From Euzebya sp051004735 (GTDB taxonomy: Bacteria > Actinomycetota > Nitriliruptoria > Euzebyales > Euzebyaceae): 64,000 bases of DNA. The stretch is from positions 1-64,000 of the forward strand of contig JBPCKA010000096.1 of the NCBI GenBank assembly GCA_051004735.1. The letters are read 5' to 3'. The position numbers were made by a program, and so were the translations under genes. The notes under the pieces are model-generated. The model was not told the origin of the DNA and did not search any database. It saw only the letters and a list, made by a program, of their open reading frames with translations. Below are positions 25,865 to 34,311 of this stretch, piece after piece (position 1 is the first letter of the stretch; every line of letters starts with the position of its first letter).

Positions 25865-26104
25865 ATGGCCGACTTTCAATCGCTGACCAGCCTGCCGCAT
25901 GTGCATGCGGCAATCGTGCGAGGGGCACTTGAGGCCGAGGGCATCACCGTGCTGCTGGATGGTGCCGATACCACCAATGCCTACGGGTTGTTCGCCGGCT
26001 CGTGGAGCGTGACCCTGCTGGTGCCTGCGGATCAACTCGCCTCGGCCAAAGCCCTGCTGGCCCAGATCGAGGCGTCTGACATCACGCCCGATCAGGCAGG
26101 GTGA
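25865..26104 (+). CDS. DUF2007-like small protein
   Basis: This is a 79-aa protein with the pattern of the putative signal-transducing DUF2007 domain: HVHAAIVRGALEAEGITVLL, an acidic/variable middle, then VTLLVPADQLASAKALLAQI. Function is unknown; the fold resembles ferredoxin-like P-II relatives. The stop overlaps the GTG of the following glycosyltransferase (GTGA). Confidence 0.75.
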   Translation: MADFQSLTSLPHVHAAIVRGALEAEGITVLLDGADTTNAYGLFAGSWSVTLLVPADQLASAKALLAQIEASDITPDQAG

Positions 26105-27582
26105 CAGTCGGCGTGGAGGCGCCACGCATCGGCTTCAACCGGTGGGACCTCTTGCACCCGGCGGTGGGCCGAGGTGGCCTGACCGCCTCGGTCGTGGTGC
26201 CCTTCTTCGAACGCCCCGAATCCATCGCTCAGGTACTGGCTGCGTTACGGCCCCAGTTGGAATCCCTCGACCAGGTCATCGTCGTCGATGACGGCTCTCG
26301 ACCCGCTCAAGATCGGGTCGCGGTCCCGCCGGGGATGTTGGTGAAGGTGCTCCGCCGCCCCCCCGAGGGGTTTGCGCTGGCGGCCGCCCGTAACGAGGGA
26401 GCGGATACCGCCACCGGGGACGTGCTGGTGTTCCTTGACGATGACATGATCCCCGACCCCTCCTGGCTGGACTCGCATATGAAGTGGCATGCCGCCTATG
26501 ACGGTCTGCTGACCGTCGGCACGCGACGGCATGTCGATCCTTCCCAGCCTGACTCTGAGGGGGAGGAACCGGTCCACGTCGCCAATTATCTGGCCTGGAC
26601 CAACGATCTGACGGCGCCGGCCGACGATCTGTTTCGCATCTGCTCGGGCGGCAATCTGGGCCTGCGTCACCGGACCTTTCAGCGCTTGGGCGGATTTGAC
26701 GTGACCTTCGACCGGTACGGCGTGGAAGACATCGAGTTCGGTTTCAGGGCGCTGCAACACGGTTGTGTCTTCGTCCCCGAGCCCGGGGCGTCGTGCCGGC
26801 ATCTGGGCGCTCCCGGATACGAGACCCCTGACAAGCGCAGCGACAACCGTCGGCAGCGGGTGTGGGCGATGGATCTGATCGCCCACCCGTCATTTCGCCC
26901 GATCGCCACCGGCCGCATGTTCTCCCGGCCCTGGGTGAACGTCCTGATCCCGATGGATCAGCGGGACGACCCCTCGGAGATCTCCGGTTCTGTCGAAGCC
27001 GTGCTGGCCTCCTCGCTCACCGATCTTCGGGTCGTTGTCCTCACAGCGGAGGGGCATCCCGCCAGGGAGGTCGACTCCGCCTTTCGAGGCGATGCCAGGG
27101 TGAGCGTGACGGTCAGCGGGGACGGCTTCAGTGCGGGTTGGGATCCCGATGTCCCCATCCACATTGAGCTTCGCCGCGGCTATCACCCGGCACCCGAGCA
27201 CCTGAACACGATCACGCAGGCGTTGTTGCGACACCATGTCGGGGTGGCCCACGTACGGATTGACCACGCGGAGGTCGCCTCGGCCTGGCTTACCCGTGCG
27301 GTGGCCCGGGCGCGCCTGTGCGGTGCCGACACTCCGCAGGATATTGCCGGGATGGTGGAGGAGTTGTTCGGTGCCCGGTGGTTGCCCCTGCCGGGAGGGT
27401 CAGCGGCGCGGCAGGGTGGGCGCTGGGCGCAGGATGACCTGGCCACGATCCGCTCGGCGCTTCACCGCGCGCCCGCGCCTGCCGTTGCCGCGGCAGCGGG
27501 GCTCATCCGCGTGGCCGTGGCCCTCCGGCGGCGACTGCGACCACTTCGGGCGCGATTGCGTCGCGCCGTCACCCCGCGGTGA
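26101..27582 (+). CDS. glycosyltransferase family 2 protein
   Basis: This 493-aa protein carries an N-terminal GT-A domain: ASVVVPFFERPESIAQVLAA, LDQVIVVDDGSRP (first acidic motif), GDVLVFLDDDMIPDPSW (DxD metal site). ICSGGNLGLRHRTFQRLGGF followed by YGVEDIEFGFR is the acceptor-side ED motif. The C-terminal 200 residues are not obviously catalytic and end in a very basic Arg-rich stretch (LRRRLRPLRARLRR). It would transfer sugars to an envelope polysaccharide or glycolipid. Start GTG at 26101 overlaps the DUF2007 stop. Its 3' end overlaps the convergent glycosyltransferase by 14 nt. Confidence 0.87.
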   Translation: MTVGVEAPRIGFNRWDLLHPAVGRGGLTASVVVPFFERPESIAQVLAALRPQLESLDQVIVVDDGSRPAQDRVAVPPGMLVKVLRRPPEGFALAAARNEGADTATGDVLVFLDDDMIPDPSWLDSHMKWHAAYDGLLTVGTRRHVDPSQPDSEGEEPVHVANYLAWTNDLTAPADDLFRICSGGNLGLRHRTFQRLGGFDVTFDRYGVEDIEFGFRALQHGCVFVPEPGASCRHLGAPGYETPDKRSDNRRQRVWAMDLIAHPSFRPIATGRMFSRPWVNVLIPMDQRDDPSEISGSVEAVLASSLTDLRVVVLTAEGHPAREVDSAFRGDARVSVTVSGDGFSAGWDPDVPIHIELRRGYHPAPEHLNTITQALLRHHVGVAHVRIDHAEVASAWLTRAVARARLCGADTPQDIAGMVEELFGARWLPLPGGSAARQGGRWAQDDLATIRSALHRAPAPAVAAAAGLIRVAVALRRRLRPLRARLRRAVTPR

Positions 27583-28819
27583 TTCCGGCCTGTTCCCGCG
27601 CGCAGCCCCGCCAGTGACGGACTGCGTCGTTCAGGAACCAGTCATCAGAGGCGTGCCAGGTGTGGCCCTGCCCATGACGGACCAGCAGGTAGCCAAAGGG
27701 CATCGACCGGAAGATGGTGCCGCCAGCGCGTCTGACCGCGGTCAACAGGTCACGATCCACGAACCGTCTGCTTCCAGGCCATCCTCCGACGGCCCCCAAC
27801 ATCGCGCGCGTGATCATGATCGTTCCGCCTGCGACGGTGTCGGCCAGCCCTGAGGTGACCGCGAAACGTCGGCGGATGGTGACATCAGGTGTGTGAAGAT
27901 GGACGAACTCCGCTGCCCGACCGACCAGGGGGACAGCGCGGAACGTGGCGGTGAGAGCCAGGTCCCAGACGTGGTGGGCGGCGTAGTGGTCATCATCGTC
28001 CATCTTGGTCAGCAGGTCTCCCTCGGCACGTTGGCAGGCTGCCTGCAACACCGCCCCGAAGGGCTGTCGGGGATCGGCTTGCAGCACGGTTGCCTGCGGG
28101 CAGTGGCGCCGGATCAATGCCGCGCTGTGGGCACCGAAGGCGTGGCCGTGCAGTGCCACGATGACCTGGGCCCGGCTGGGCAGGCTGCTCTGCTGGCGCT
28201 CAAGGGTGCGGGCGAAGATCGCCAGCCGTTCGGGGCGTCGGGTGGCCGCGATGATGCTGATGGACGGCAGGGCGCTGCCCACCCGATGGTGCATCGCCTG
28301 ACGCATGGCGGTGGCAACCACCTGGTCGACCAGGTCCTCGTCGGCCAGCAGGGCAACGGAGAGCGTCTCAAGTGTCTGGCTGAGTGCCTCACCCAGCAGA
28401 TCCCGCATCTCCTGTGGCAGTGGATCGGTGACCACGGGCATGCCTGACAGGGCCAGGGACTGGAGTAGGCGAGCCCGGATGGCGTGGTCGGCATGGAACT
28501 CATCGCGATCGATGGCCACATGCTGGCCAGCGCCTCGCTTGATCCAGGTACGGGTCGGCGACAGGTGGTGCAAGTCCACCTGATCCAGGCCAGCCGCAGG
28601 CACGGGTGACAGCGGCTGACCGCGTGGTCCCGGAGCGTATCGAAGTGGCGCTGGAACCCCATCCCATGGCACCGATGGGAACGCCACCAATCGCGGTTCG
28701 GGCCAGGGGCTGCCCGTAGAGTCCTGGCCGCCGACCGTCATCTGGAGGGTTCCATCGCGGCAATCACACCGGGCAACGATAGCGGCGACCCTTTCGCCGG
28801 AACCGGCTCGCAGACCCAC
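27569..28819 (-). CDS. glycosyltransferase-like protein, GT-A fold
   Basis: This 416-aa protein has a C-terminal GT2-like domain: PSISIIAATRRPERLAIFAR, QVIVALHGHAFGAHSA, GDLLTKMDDDDHYAAHHVWD (DDDD metal motif), then VAGGTIMITRAMLGAVGGWP and RFVDRDLLTAVRRAGGTIFR. The N-terminal 170 residues have no family I recognise. I chose the GTG at 28819 because AAGGA lies 5 nt before it; a longer frame upstream would run across the thrS promoter and start. It is divergent from thrS (55-nt gap) and convergent with the other glycosyltransferase (14-nt overlap). Confidence 0.8.
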   Translation of the reverse strand: MGLRAGSGERVAAIVARCDCRDGTLQMTVGGQDSTGSPWPEPRLVAFPSVPWDGVPAPLRYAPGPRGQPLSPVPAAGLDQVDLHHLSPTRTWIKRGAGQHVAIDRDEFHADHAIRARLLQSLALSGMPVVTDPLPQEMRDLLGEALSQTLETLSVALLADEDLVDQVVATAMRQAMHHRVGSALPSISIIAATRRPERLAIFARTLERQQSSLPSRAQVIVALHGHAFGAHSAALIRRHCPQATVLQADPRQPFGAVLQAACQRAEGDLLTKMDDDDHYAAHHVWDLALTATFRAVPLVGRAAEFVHLHTPDVTIRRRFAVTSGLADTVAGGTIMITRAMLGAVGGWPGSRRFVDRDLLTAVRRAGGTIFRSMPFGYLLVRHGQGHTWHASDDWFLNDAVRHWRGCAREQAGITAG

Positions 28820-28874
28820 CGCTATCCTTCGCCAAGCCAGCAAACCCGCGTCATCTGCCCAAAGGAGTGACCCT

Positions 28875-30887
28875 GTGTCGGATGTGATCAAGGTGTTCGG
28901 ACCAGACGGTGCCAGCGTCGAGGTCAGCACCGACACGACGGCGCAGGCGGCCTTACAGCAGCTGAATGCTATCCGCGGAATGGTTGTGGCGGCCAGGGTC
29001 GACGGGGAACCGGTGGACCTGTCACGGCCCCTGCAGCAGGGCCAGACCGTCCTGCCCATCGCCGCGGATTCCGAGGACGGTCGCTTCATCATCCGTCATT
29101 CCACGGCACACGTGATGGCCCAGGCCGTCACCGATCTGTACCCGGGAACCAATTTCGGTATCGGCCCGCCGATTGAGAACGGCTTCTACTACGACTTTGA
29201 CCCTGACCAGCCGTTCACCGAAGATGATCTGAAGAAGATCGAAGGTCGGATGGTGCAGATCGTGCGGGAGGACCAGCCGTTCGTACGGGTCGAGGTGAGC
29301 ACCGATGAGGCGTTGGAGGCCTTCGAGGGCAACCCCTACAAGATCGAGATCATCACCGACGGCGAGGCCGCCGCTGACGACCCGACGGTCGGCGCGGCGG
29401 AGTCGGGCATCACGATCTACCGCAACAACAAGCCTGACGGAGGCCACTGGCAAGACCTGTGCCGTGGCCCACATGTGCCGACGACGAAATGGATTCCCGC
29501 CTTCACGCTGCAACGCGTTGCCGGGGCCTACTGGCGCGGCAGCGAAGCCAATCCCATGCTGCAACGCATCTACGGCACCGCGTGGGAGTCCAAGAAGGCC
29601 CTGAAGGCGTTCCAGCATCAGCAGGAGGAAGCGCGCAAGCGTGATCACCGCAAGCTGGGACGCGAGTTGGACCTGATCAGTTTCCCCGAGGAACTGGGTG
29701 CGGGCCTGGCCGTGTGGCATCCCGACGGTGCGATCGTGCGGCAGGAGATCGAGGACTACATCCGCGCCCAGGTACGGCGTCGTGGCTACCAACCGACCTA
29801 CACGCCCCATATCGGCAAGTCGCTGCTGTGGGAGACCTCAGGCCATCTGGGCTTTTACGCCGACAGCATGTACCCGCCGATGGAGATGGACCGCTCAACG
29901 ACAGCCGGGGAGGGCAGCGGGACCGACTACTACCCCAAGCCCATGAACTGCCCGTTTCATGTCCTGGTGTACCGCTCGCGACAGCGGTCCTATCGTGAGC
30001 TGCCACTACGCCTGAGCGAGTTGGGCACCGTCTACCGCTACGAACGGTCAGGGACGATCCACGGGCTGATGCGTGCGCGCGGTTTCACCCAGGACGATTC
30101 ACACATCTTCTGCACTGCAGAGCAGGTTGTGGAGGAAGCCCTCGCGTGTGTGGAGTTCGCACTGGACGTCTACCGCGACTTCGGCTTCTTGGAGGGGCCT
30201 AGCAAGGTTGCGTTGTCGACCCGTCCCGGCAAGGCGGACACCGTCGGCACCGACGAGGGCTGGACGCACGCCGAAGACGCCCTGCGTGAAGCCCTGGACA
30301 GGTCGGGTCTTGACTACATCGTCGATGAGGGTGAGGGCGCCTTTTACGGCCCCAAGATCGACATGCAGGTCACCGATGCGATTGGCCGGGCGTGGCAACT
30401 GACCACGGTGCAGATCGACTTCAACCTGCCTGAGCGTTTCGGTCTGGAATACACCGCGAGCAGTGGCGAGGCAGAGCGGCCATTCATGGTCCACCGCGCG
30501 CTGCTGGGATCGGTGGACCGGTTCTTCGGGGTGCTGCTGGAGCACTACAACGGTGCCTTCCCCACCTGGCTGGCCCCACTGCAGGCAGCCATCATCCCGA
30601 TCACGGATGATCACGAGCCCTATGCCCGGGAGGTGGAGACCTACCTGCTGGACCACGACCTGCGGGTCAAACTCGACCTGGGCGATGAGACGATGGGCGC
30701 CAAGATCCGCAAGCACCAGGGCAACAAGGTGCCCTACATGCTGATCGTGGGGGATGAGGAGGCGAAGAACCGGACGGTGTCGATCCGTCCTCGGTATGGC
30801 GACCAGCGCAAGGACGTCAAGGTCGACACCTTCACCGAGCAGATGAACCGTGAGGTGTCGCAGAAGGGCGTGGGCCCGCAGCCGTAG
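28875..30887 (+). CDS. thrS: threonyl-tRNA synthetase
   Basis: This 670-aa class II synthetase charges tRNA-Thr. It has an N-terminal TGS domain (residues 1-60) and an editing/SAD domain with HSTAHVMAQAVTDLYPG. The catalytic core has PKPMNCPFHVLVYRSRQRSY, motif 2 YRYERSGTIHGLMRARGFTQ and zinc-binding Cys/His residues. The C-terminal anticodon-binding domain carries MGAKIRKHQGNKVPYMLIVG. The GTG at 28875 has GGAG 8 nt upstream. The gene ends with TAG. It opens the actinobacterial thrS-HIT-pgsA-patA-pimA block. Confidence 0.96.
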   Translation: MSDVIKVFGPDGASVEVSTDTTAQAALQQLNAIRGMVVAARVDGEPVDLSRPLQQGQTVLPIAADSEDGRFIIRHSTAHVMAQAVTDLYPGTNFGIGPPIENGFYYDFDPDQPFTEDDLKKIEGRMVQIVREDQPFVRVEVSTDEALEAFEGNPYKIEIITDGEAAADDPTVGAAESGITIYRNNKPDGGHWQDLCRGPHVPTTKWIPAFTLQRVAGAYWRGSEANPMLQRIYGTAWESKKALKAFQHQQEEARKRDHRKLGRELDLISFPEELGAGLAVWHPDGAIVRQEIEDYIRAQVRRRGYQPTYTPHIGKSLLWETSGHLGFYADSMYPPMEMDRSTTAGEGSGTDYYPKPMNCPFHVLVYRSRQRSYRELPLRLSELGTVYRYERSGTIHGLMRARGFTQDDSHIFCTAEQVVEEALACVEFALDVYRDFGFLEGPSKVALSTRPGKADTVGTDEGWTHAEDALREALDRSGLDYIVDEGEGAFYGPKIDMQVTDAIGRAWQLTTVQIDFNLPERFGLEYTASSGEAERPFMVHRALLGSVDRFFGVLLEHYNGAFPTWLAPLQAAIIPITDDHEPYAREVETYLLDHDLRVKLDLGDETMGAKIRKHQGNKVPYMLIVGDEEAKNRTVSIRPRYGDQRKDVKVDTFTEQMNREVSQKGVGPQP

Positions 30888-30915
30888 GCATAGGTGTGCC
30901 CGTATCGTGGAGGCG

Positions 30916-31455
30916 ATGGATGACCAGTCCGACGCCTCCGGCCCTGAACACGATGAGCGGATCGACCACTTCGGTCGGTTGTGGACTCCCTGGCGGATGG
31001 ATTACATCCGTGATCCGGGTCGCGATGGCGACGGTTGTCCGTTTTGTGTGGGTGATGAGGCGTTTGATCAGTCGCGGGTGCTGCATCGTGCCGAGCACTC
31101 CTTTGTGATCATGAACGCCTATCCCTACAACCCGGGCCATGTGATGGTGATCCCCTACGAGCACACCGATGACTACACCTGCCTGACCGCCGAGGTGACG
31201 CACGAGATGGCCCGATTGACCCAGCGGGTGATTGGCGTCCTGCGGGCGACAGTTGCCCCTCATGGTGTCAACGTGGGGATGAACCTGGGCACCGCGGCCG
31301 GGGCCGGTATTGCGGACCATCTGCATCAACACGTCGTCCCACGTTGGGGCGGAGACACCAACTTCATGCCCGTTATCGGTCAGACCCGCATCCTGCCTGA
31401 GCTGATGCACAACACCTATGAGTTGCTGAAGCCTGCCTTCGACGAGCCCGAATAA
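30916..31455 (+). CDS. HIT-family diadenosine tetraphosphate phosphorylase-like protein
   Basis: This 179-aa protein matches the Rv2613c-type Ap4A phosphorylase group that sits between thrS and pgsA in mycobacteria. WTPWRMDYIRD, CPFCVGDEAFDQSRVLHRAE (zinc-binding-like Cys pair) and NPGHVMVIPYEHTDDYTCL lead to the HIT triad ADHLHQHVVPRWGGDTNFMP. It would split Ap4A, which is produced by aminoacyl-tRNA synthetases, fitting the position after thrS. The ATG at 30916 is used; the GTG at 30907 is an in-frame alternative. Confidence 0.9.
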   Translation: MDDQSDASGPEHDERIDHFGRLWTPWRMDYIRDPGRDGDGCPFCVGDEAFDQSRVLHRAEHSFVIMNAYPYNPGHVMVIPYEHTDDYTCLTAEVTHEMARLTQRVIGVLRATVAPHGVNVGMNLGTAAGAGIADHLHQHVVPRWGGDTNFMPVIGQTRILPELMHNTYELLKPAFDEPE

Positions 31456-31462
31456 GACAGCG

Positions 31463-31468
31463 TAGGAT
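31463..31468 (+). promoter_or_regulatory. -10 box before the interrupted membrane-protein gene
   Basis: TAGGAT ends 6 nt before the ATG at 31475, the same leaderless layout seen at other genes of the window. It supports 31475 as the real start of the interrupted reading frame. Confidence 0.55.
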
Positions 31469-31474
31469 CCGGTG

Positions 31475-32098
31475 ATGAGCGAGCCTGGAGGTCCCCGCGG
31501 TACTGGCTGGGGTGAGGGGTGGGCACAGGGACCGCCGCCGGGATACGGACAGCCGCCGCCGCCCACCTACCAGTAGCCCGCCTTTGGTCAGCCCCCCTTT
31601 GGTCAGTCACCGTACGGGCCGCCCCCGCAGCAGCAGAAGTCATCCAACAAGACCCTGTTCATCATCCTGGGGGTCATCGGTGGCCTGATCGTGCTGTTCA
31701 TCATCGGTGTGGCCGTGTTCATCTTCGTGGCCGTTGACCGGACCGGGGATTTCGTGCAGGAGTTCGGCACGACCCAGTTCACCGAGGACTTGCCCGCCGG
31801 GCCGCGGTTGTTGGACACGTCCGGCACCATCAGCGGGCTGAATGGGGTGCAGACGCTGAGTTTTGAGGTGGCCGACCGCACTGACGTCCAGATCGATGTG
31901 CTCGGGCAGGGAGGGTTTGATCCGGTAATCACTCTGGTGGCAGACAGCGGGACGATCCTGGGAAGCGACGACGACGGTGGGACCGCAGTCCTCGCCTCAC
32001 GGTTGAATCAACTCCTGGACCGTGGCACCTACACGCTGGAGGTGCGGGGTTTCGGTGACGCCACCGGCAGCTTCCGGGCCGTCGTCACCGATCTGTAG
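31475..32098 (+). pseudogene. proline/glutamine-rich single-pass membrane protein interrupted by in-frame TAG (31574-31576)
   Basis: From the ATG at 31475 the frame reads a Pro/Gly/Gln-rich cytoplasmic tail (GPPPGYGQPPPPTYQ) and meets TAG at codon 34. It continues without a break as PAFGQPPFGQSPYGPPPQQQ, then a transmembrane helix (TLFIILGVIGGLIVLFIIGV). An extracytoplasmic beta-sandwich-like domain follows (QTLSFEVADRTDVQIDVLGQ, GTYTLEVRGFGDATGSFRAV), ending in TAG at 32096-32098. The low-complexity pattern predicts Gln at the interruption, so CAG to TAG is the simplest change. Restarting at the ATG at 31691 would cut into the membrane helix. The extracellular part resembles pre-peptidase C-terminal type domains; no enzymatic domain is seen. 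Confidence 0.8.
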
Positions 32099-32133
32099 GC
32101 CGACACACATCAGGGTTGGGGCCGCGCGGCGCG

Positions 32134-32139
32134 TAGGCT
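32134..32139 (+). promoter_or_regulatory. -10 box, leaderless promoter of pgsA
   Basis: TAGGCT ends 7 nt before the ATG at 32147. Confidence 0.5.
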
Positions 32140-32146
32140 CTAGTCG

Positions 32147-32740
32147 ATGGCCGTCAACGCCTACTTCCGCGCTACCACCGATCGGGTCGTCGTCCCCATC
32201 GCCAAAGGCATGGCGCGTGTTGGGCTCACCCCAAATGTGATCACCACCATGGGGTTGCTGGGCGTCTTCGTCGGGATGGGACTGTTGCTGTACGGCCACC
32301 CGGTGCTGGGGGGATGGATCGTGGCGGTTGCCACCATCCTTGACGCCTTTGACGGAACGGTTGCCAGGCTGACGGACCGACAGACGCAACTCGGGGCGTT
32401 CTACGACTCGGTGGCCGACCGGGTTGCCGACGCCACCATCTTTGGTGCCTGCGCGTGGGTAGCCCGTGACGAACCGTTGGTGTTCACCGCGGTCATGATC
32501 GCCTTCGGAACGGCCTTGGTCACCTCCTACATTCGGGCCAAGGCCGAATCGCTGGGGTGGGATGCCACCGTCGGGATCATCGAACGACCCGAACGGGTGG
32601 CGATCATCCTGCCTGCGGTCGGCTACGGGTATCTGGCCTGGGGCGCATGGATCCTGGCCGTGGGCGGCCTGATCACGATCGCTCAGCGCCTGAGGGCCGT
32701 TGTCAGGCAGGCACGCGAGACCCAGATGCTGCCCGGCTGA
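32147..32740 (+). CDS. pgsA: CDP-alcohol phosphatidyltransferase, PIP synthase type
   Basis: This 197-aa membrane enzyme carries the CDP-alcohol phosphotransferase motif DAFDGTVARLTDRQTQLGAF through YDSVADR, i.e. D-G-x2-A-R-x8-G-x3-D-x3-D (residues about 66-90). In actinobacteria the enzyme in this position joins CDP-diacylglycerol and inositol-phosphate to phosphatidylinositol-phosphate, the first step to PI and PIMs. The patA- and pimA-like genes that follow support that substrate. There are about six hydrophobic helices. A TAGGCT box lies 7 nt before the ATG. Confidence 0.92.
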   Translation: MAVNAYFRATTDRVVVPIAKGMARVGLTPNVITTMGLLGVFVGMGLLLYGHPVLGGWIVAVATILDAFDGTVARLTDRQTQLGAFYDSVADRVADATIFGACAWVARDEPLVFTAVMIAFGTALVTSYIRAKAESLGWDATVGIIERPERVAIILPAVGYGYLAWGAWILAVGGLITIAQRLRAVVRQARETQMLPG

Positions 32741-32798
32741 GACCATCGCTGGCGGACTGACCCGATCTGTCCTCCTCCCCGCCGTCCATGGTTGCCGG

Positions 32799-32820
32799 GA
32801 CCCTTCGCACGGGAAGGGTC
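32799..32820 (+). promoter_or_regulatory. hairpin covering the ribosome site of the gabD-like gene
   Basis: GACCCTTC (32799-32806) and GAAGGGTC (32813-32820) form a perfect 8-bp stem with a 6-nt loop, 5 nt before the ATG at 32826. The right arm contains GAAGGG, the only Shine-Dalgarno-like sequence for this gene. The hairpin could therefore hide the ribosome site or, read differently, end the pgsA transcript. Confidence 0.55.
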
Positions 32821-32825
32821 GTGTC

Positions 32826-34253
32826 ATGCAGACACAACTTTTGATCAATGGCCAGTTCAGCGACGCAGACAGTGGTGAGCGCCTGACCGTTGAGGATCCC
32901 GCCACTGGAGACACCGTTGCCGAGGTGGCCGCCGGCGGCCCCACAGACGTCGTGGCGGCGGTGGCCAAGGCACATGTGGCACAGCAGCACTGGGCCAAAA
33001 CGCCGCCGCGTGACCGCGGTGAGATCCTGCGTCGGACCTGGCAGTTGATGACCGATCACACCGACGAGCTGGCCAGCCTGATCACCGCCGAAAACGGCAA
33101 GCCGCTGTCAGATGCCAAGGGCGAGGTGTCCTACGCGGCGGAGTTCTTCCGGTGGAATTCCGAGGAGGCTGTCCGGATCCGCGGCCAGATCGGCACGGCA
33201 CCTGCAGGGGACAAAAACATCCTGGTCCACCACCCGCCGGTCGGTGTGGTGGCGATGGTGACGCCCTGGAACTTCCCTGCGGCGATGATCACCCGCAAGC
33301 TGGCCCCGGCGTTGGCGGCCGGCAACGCCGTCGTCATCAAGCCCCCACGCCAGACACCCCTCACCTCCCTGCGGATCGGTGAGCTGATGCTTGAAGCCGG
33401 ATTGCCCGATGGCCTGCTGAACATCATCCCCACCACCGACTCAACCGAGTGGTTTGACACTGTCGTCGACCAGACGCCGGTGCGGATGGTGTCGTTCACC
33501 GGGTCGACCGAGGTTGGCCGGGTGCTGCTGCGCCGCGCGGCGGACCGGGTCCTCAAGACCGTGATGGAGTTGGGCGGCAACGCCCCCTTCATCGTCTTTG
33601 ACGACGCCGATGTCGACGCCGCGGTGGAGGGGGCAATGACGGCGAAAATGCGACATTCGGCCGAGACCTGTACCGCCGCCAACCGGTTCTACGCGCAGTC
33701 CGGGGTCGCGGAGGCTTTCACAGCCGCCTTCGGCAAGGCCATGGGCGCGGTGAAGGTGGGAAAGGGCACCGATGACGGTGTGGGATGTGGTCCGATGATC
33801 GACGCCGATGCGGTCCAGAGCCTGACCGACCTGGTCAACTCCGCCACCGCAGACGGCGCGACCGTCGTCACCGGCGGATCGGTCATCGACGGCCCGGGCC
33901 ACTTTTTCCAGCCCACCGTGTTGAGCGGGGTCAACCACGCCTCAAAGATCGCCGGCACCGAGATCTTTGGTCCGGTCGCGCCGGTCATCACCTTCGATGA
34001 CACCGATGCCGCCGTGGCCATGGCCAACGACACCGAGTTGGGCCTGACCGGGTACGTCTATACCGCCGACCTCACGCGCGGGCTGGCCATCAGCCAACGC
34101 ATCCAGGCTGGAATGATCGGCCTGAACCGCGGGCTCCTCAGCGATCCCGCCACTCCCTTTGGCGGGATGAAGCAGTCCGGGCTGGGTCGCGAAGGTTCCA
34201 CCGAGGGGATCTATGAGTTCTGTGAGACCCAGTACATCGCCACGAACTGGTAG
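32826..34253 (+). CDS. succinate-semialdehyde dehydrogenase-like ALDH
   Basis: This 475-aa ALDH is of the GabD type: AENGKPLSDAKGEVSYAAEF, VAMVTPWNFPAAMITRKLAP, SFTGSTEVGRVLLRRAADRV, MELGGNAPFIVFDDADVDAA (general base Glu). The nucleophile Cys is in SAETCTAANRFY. IFGPVAPVITFDDTDAAVAM and PFGGMKQSGLGREGSTEGIY complete it. It would oxidise succinate semialdehyde to succinate with NAD(P). It interrupts the usual pgsA-patA-pimA order on the same strand. The ATG at 32826 lies just after a hairpin that includes its ribosome site. The stop is TAG. Confidence 0.9.
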   Translation: MQTQLLINGQFSDADSGERLTVEDPATGDTVAEVAAGGPTDVVAAVAKAHVAQQHWAKTPPRDRGEILRRTWQLMTDHTDELASLITAENGKPLSDAKGEVSYAAEFFRWNSEEAVRIRGQIGTAPAGDKNILVHHPPVGVVAMVTPWNFPAAMITRKLAPALAAGNAVVIKPPRQTPLTSLRIGELMLEAGLPDGLLNIIPTTDSTEWFDTVVDQTPVRMVSFTGSTEVGRVLLRRAADRVLKTVMELGGNAPFIVFDDADVDAAVEGAMTAKMRHSAETCTAANRFYAQSGVAEAFTAAFGKAMGAVKVGKGTDDGVGCGPMIDADAVQSLTDLVNSATADGATVVTGGSVIDGPGHFFQPTVLSGVNHASKIAGTEIFGPVAPVITFDDTDAAVAMANDTELGLTGYVYTADLTRGLAISQRIQAGMIGLNRGLLSDPATPFGGMKQSGLGREGSTEGIYEFCETQYIATNW

Positions 34254-34311
34254 TCGGCGAGCAGGCGGTCAGGAGGCGATCGGCCGCTGTGCGCGTACGC
34301 TGCGCCCTCGG

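Noticed and set aside
2569..31576. Reassignment of TAG to glutamine as the organism's genetic code.
   Set aside because: Many intact genes end in TAG at the expected C-terminus (thrS, pdxS, relA, galE, nudC, molybdopterin oxidoreductase, DUF3048), so TAG is a working stop codon.
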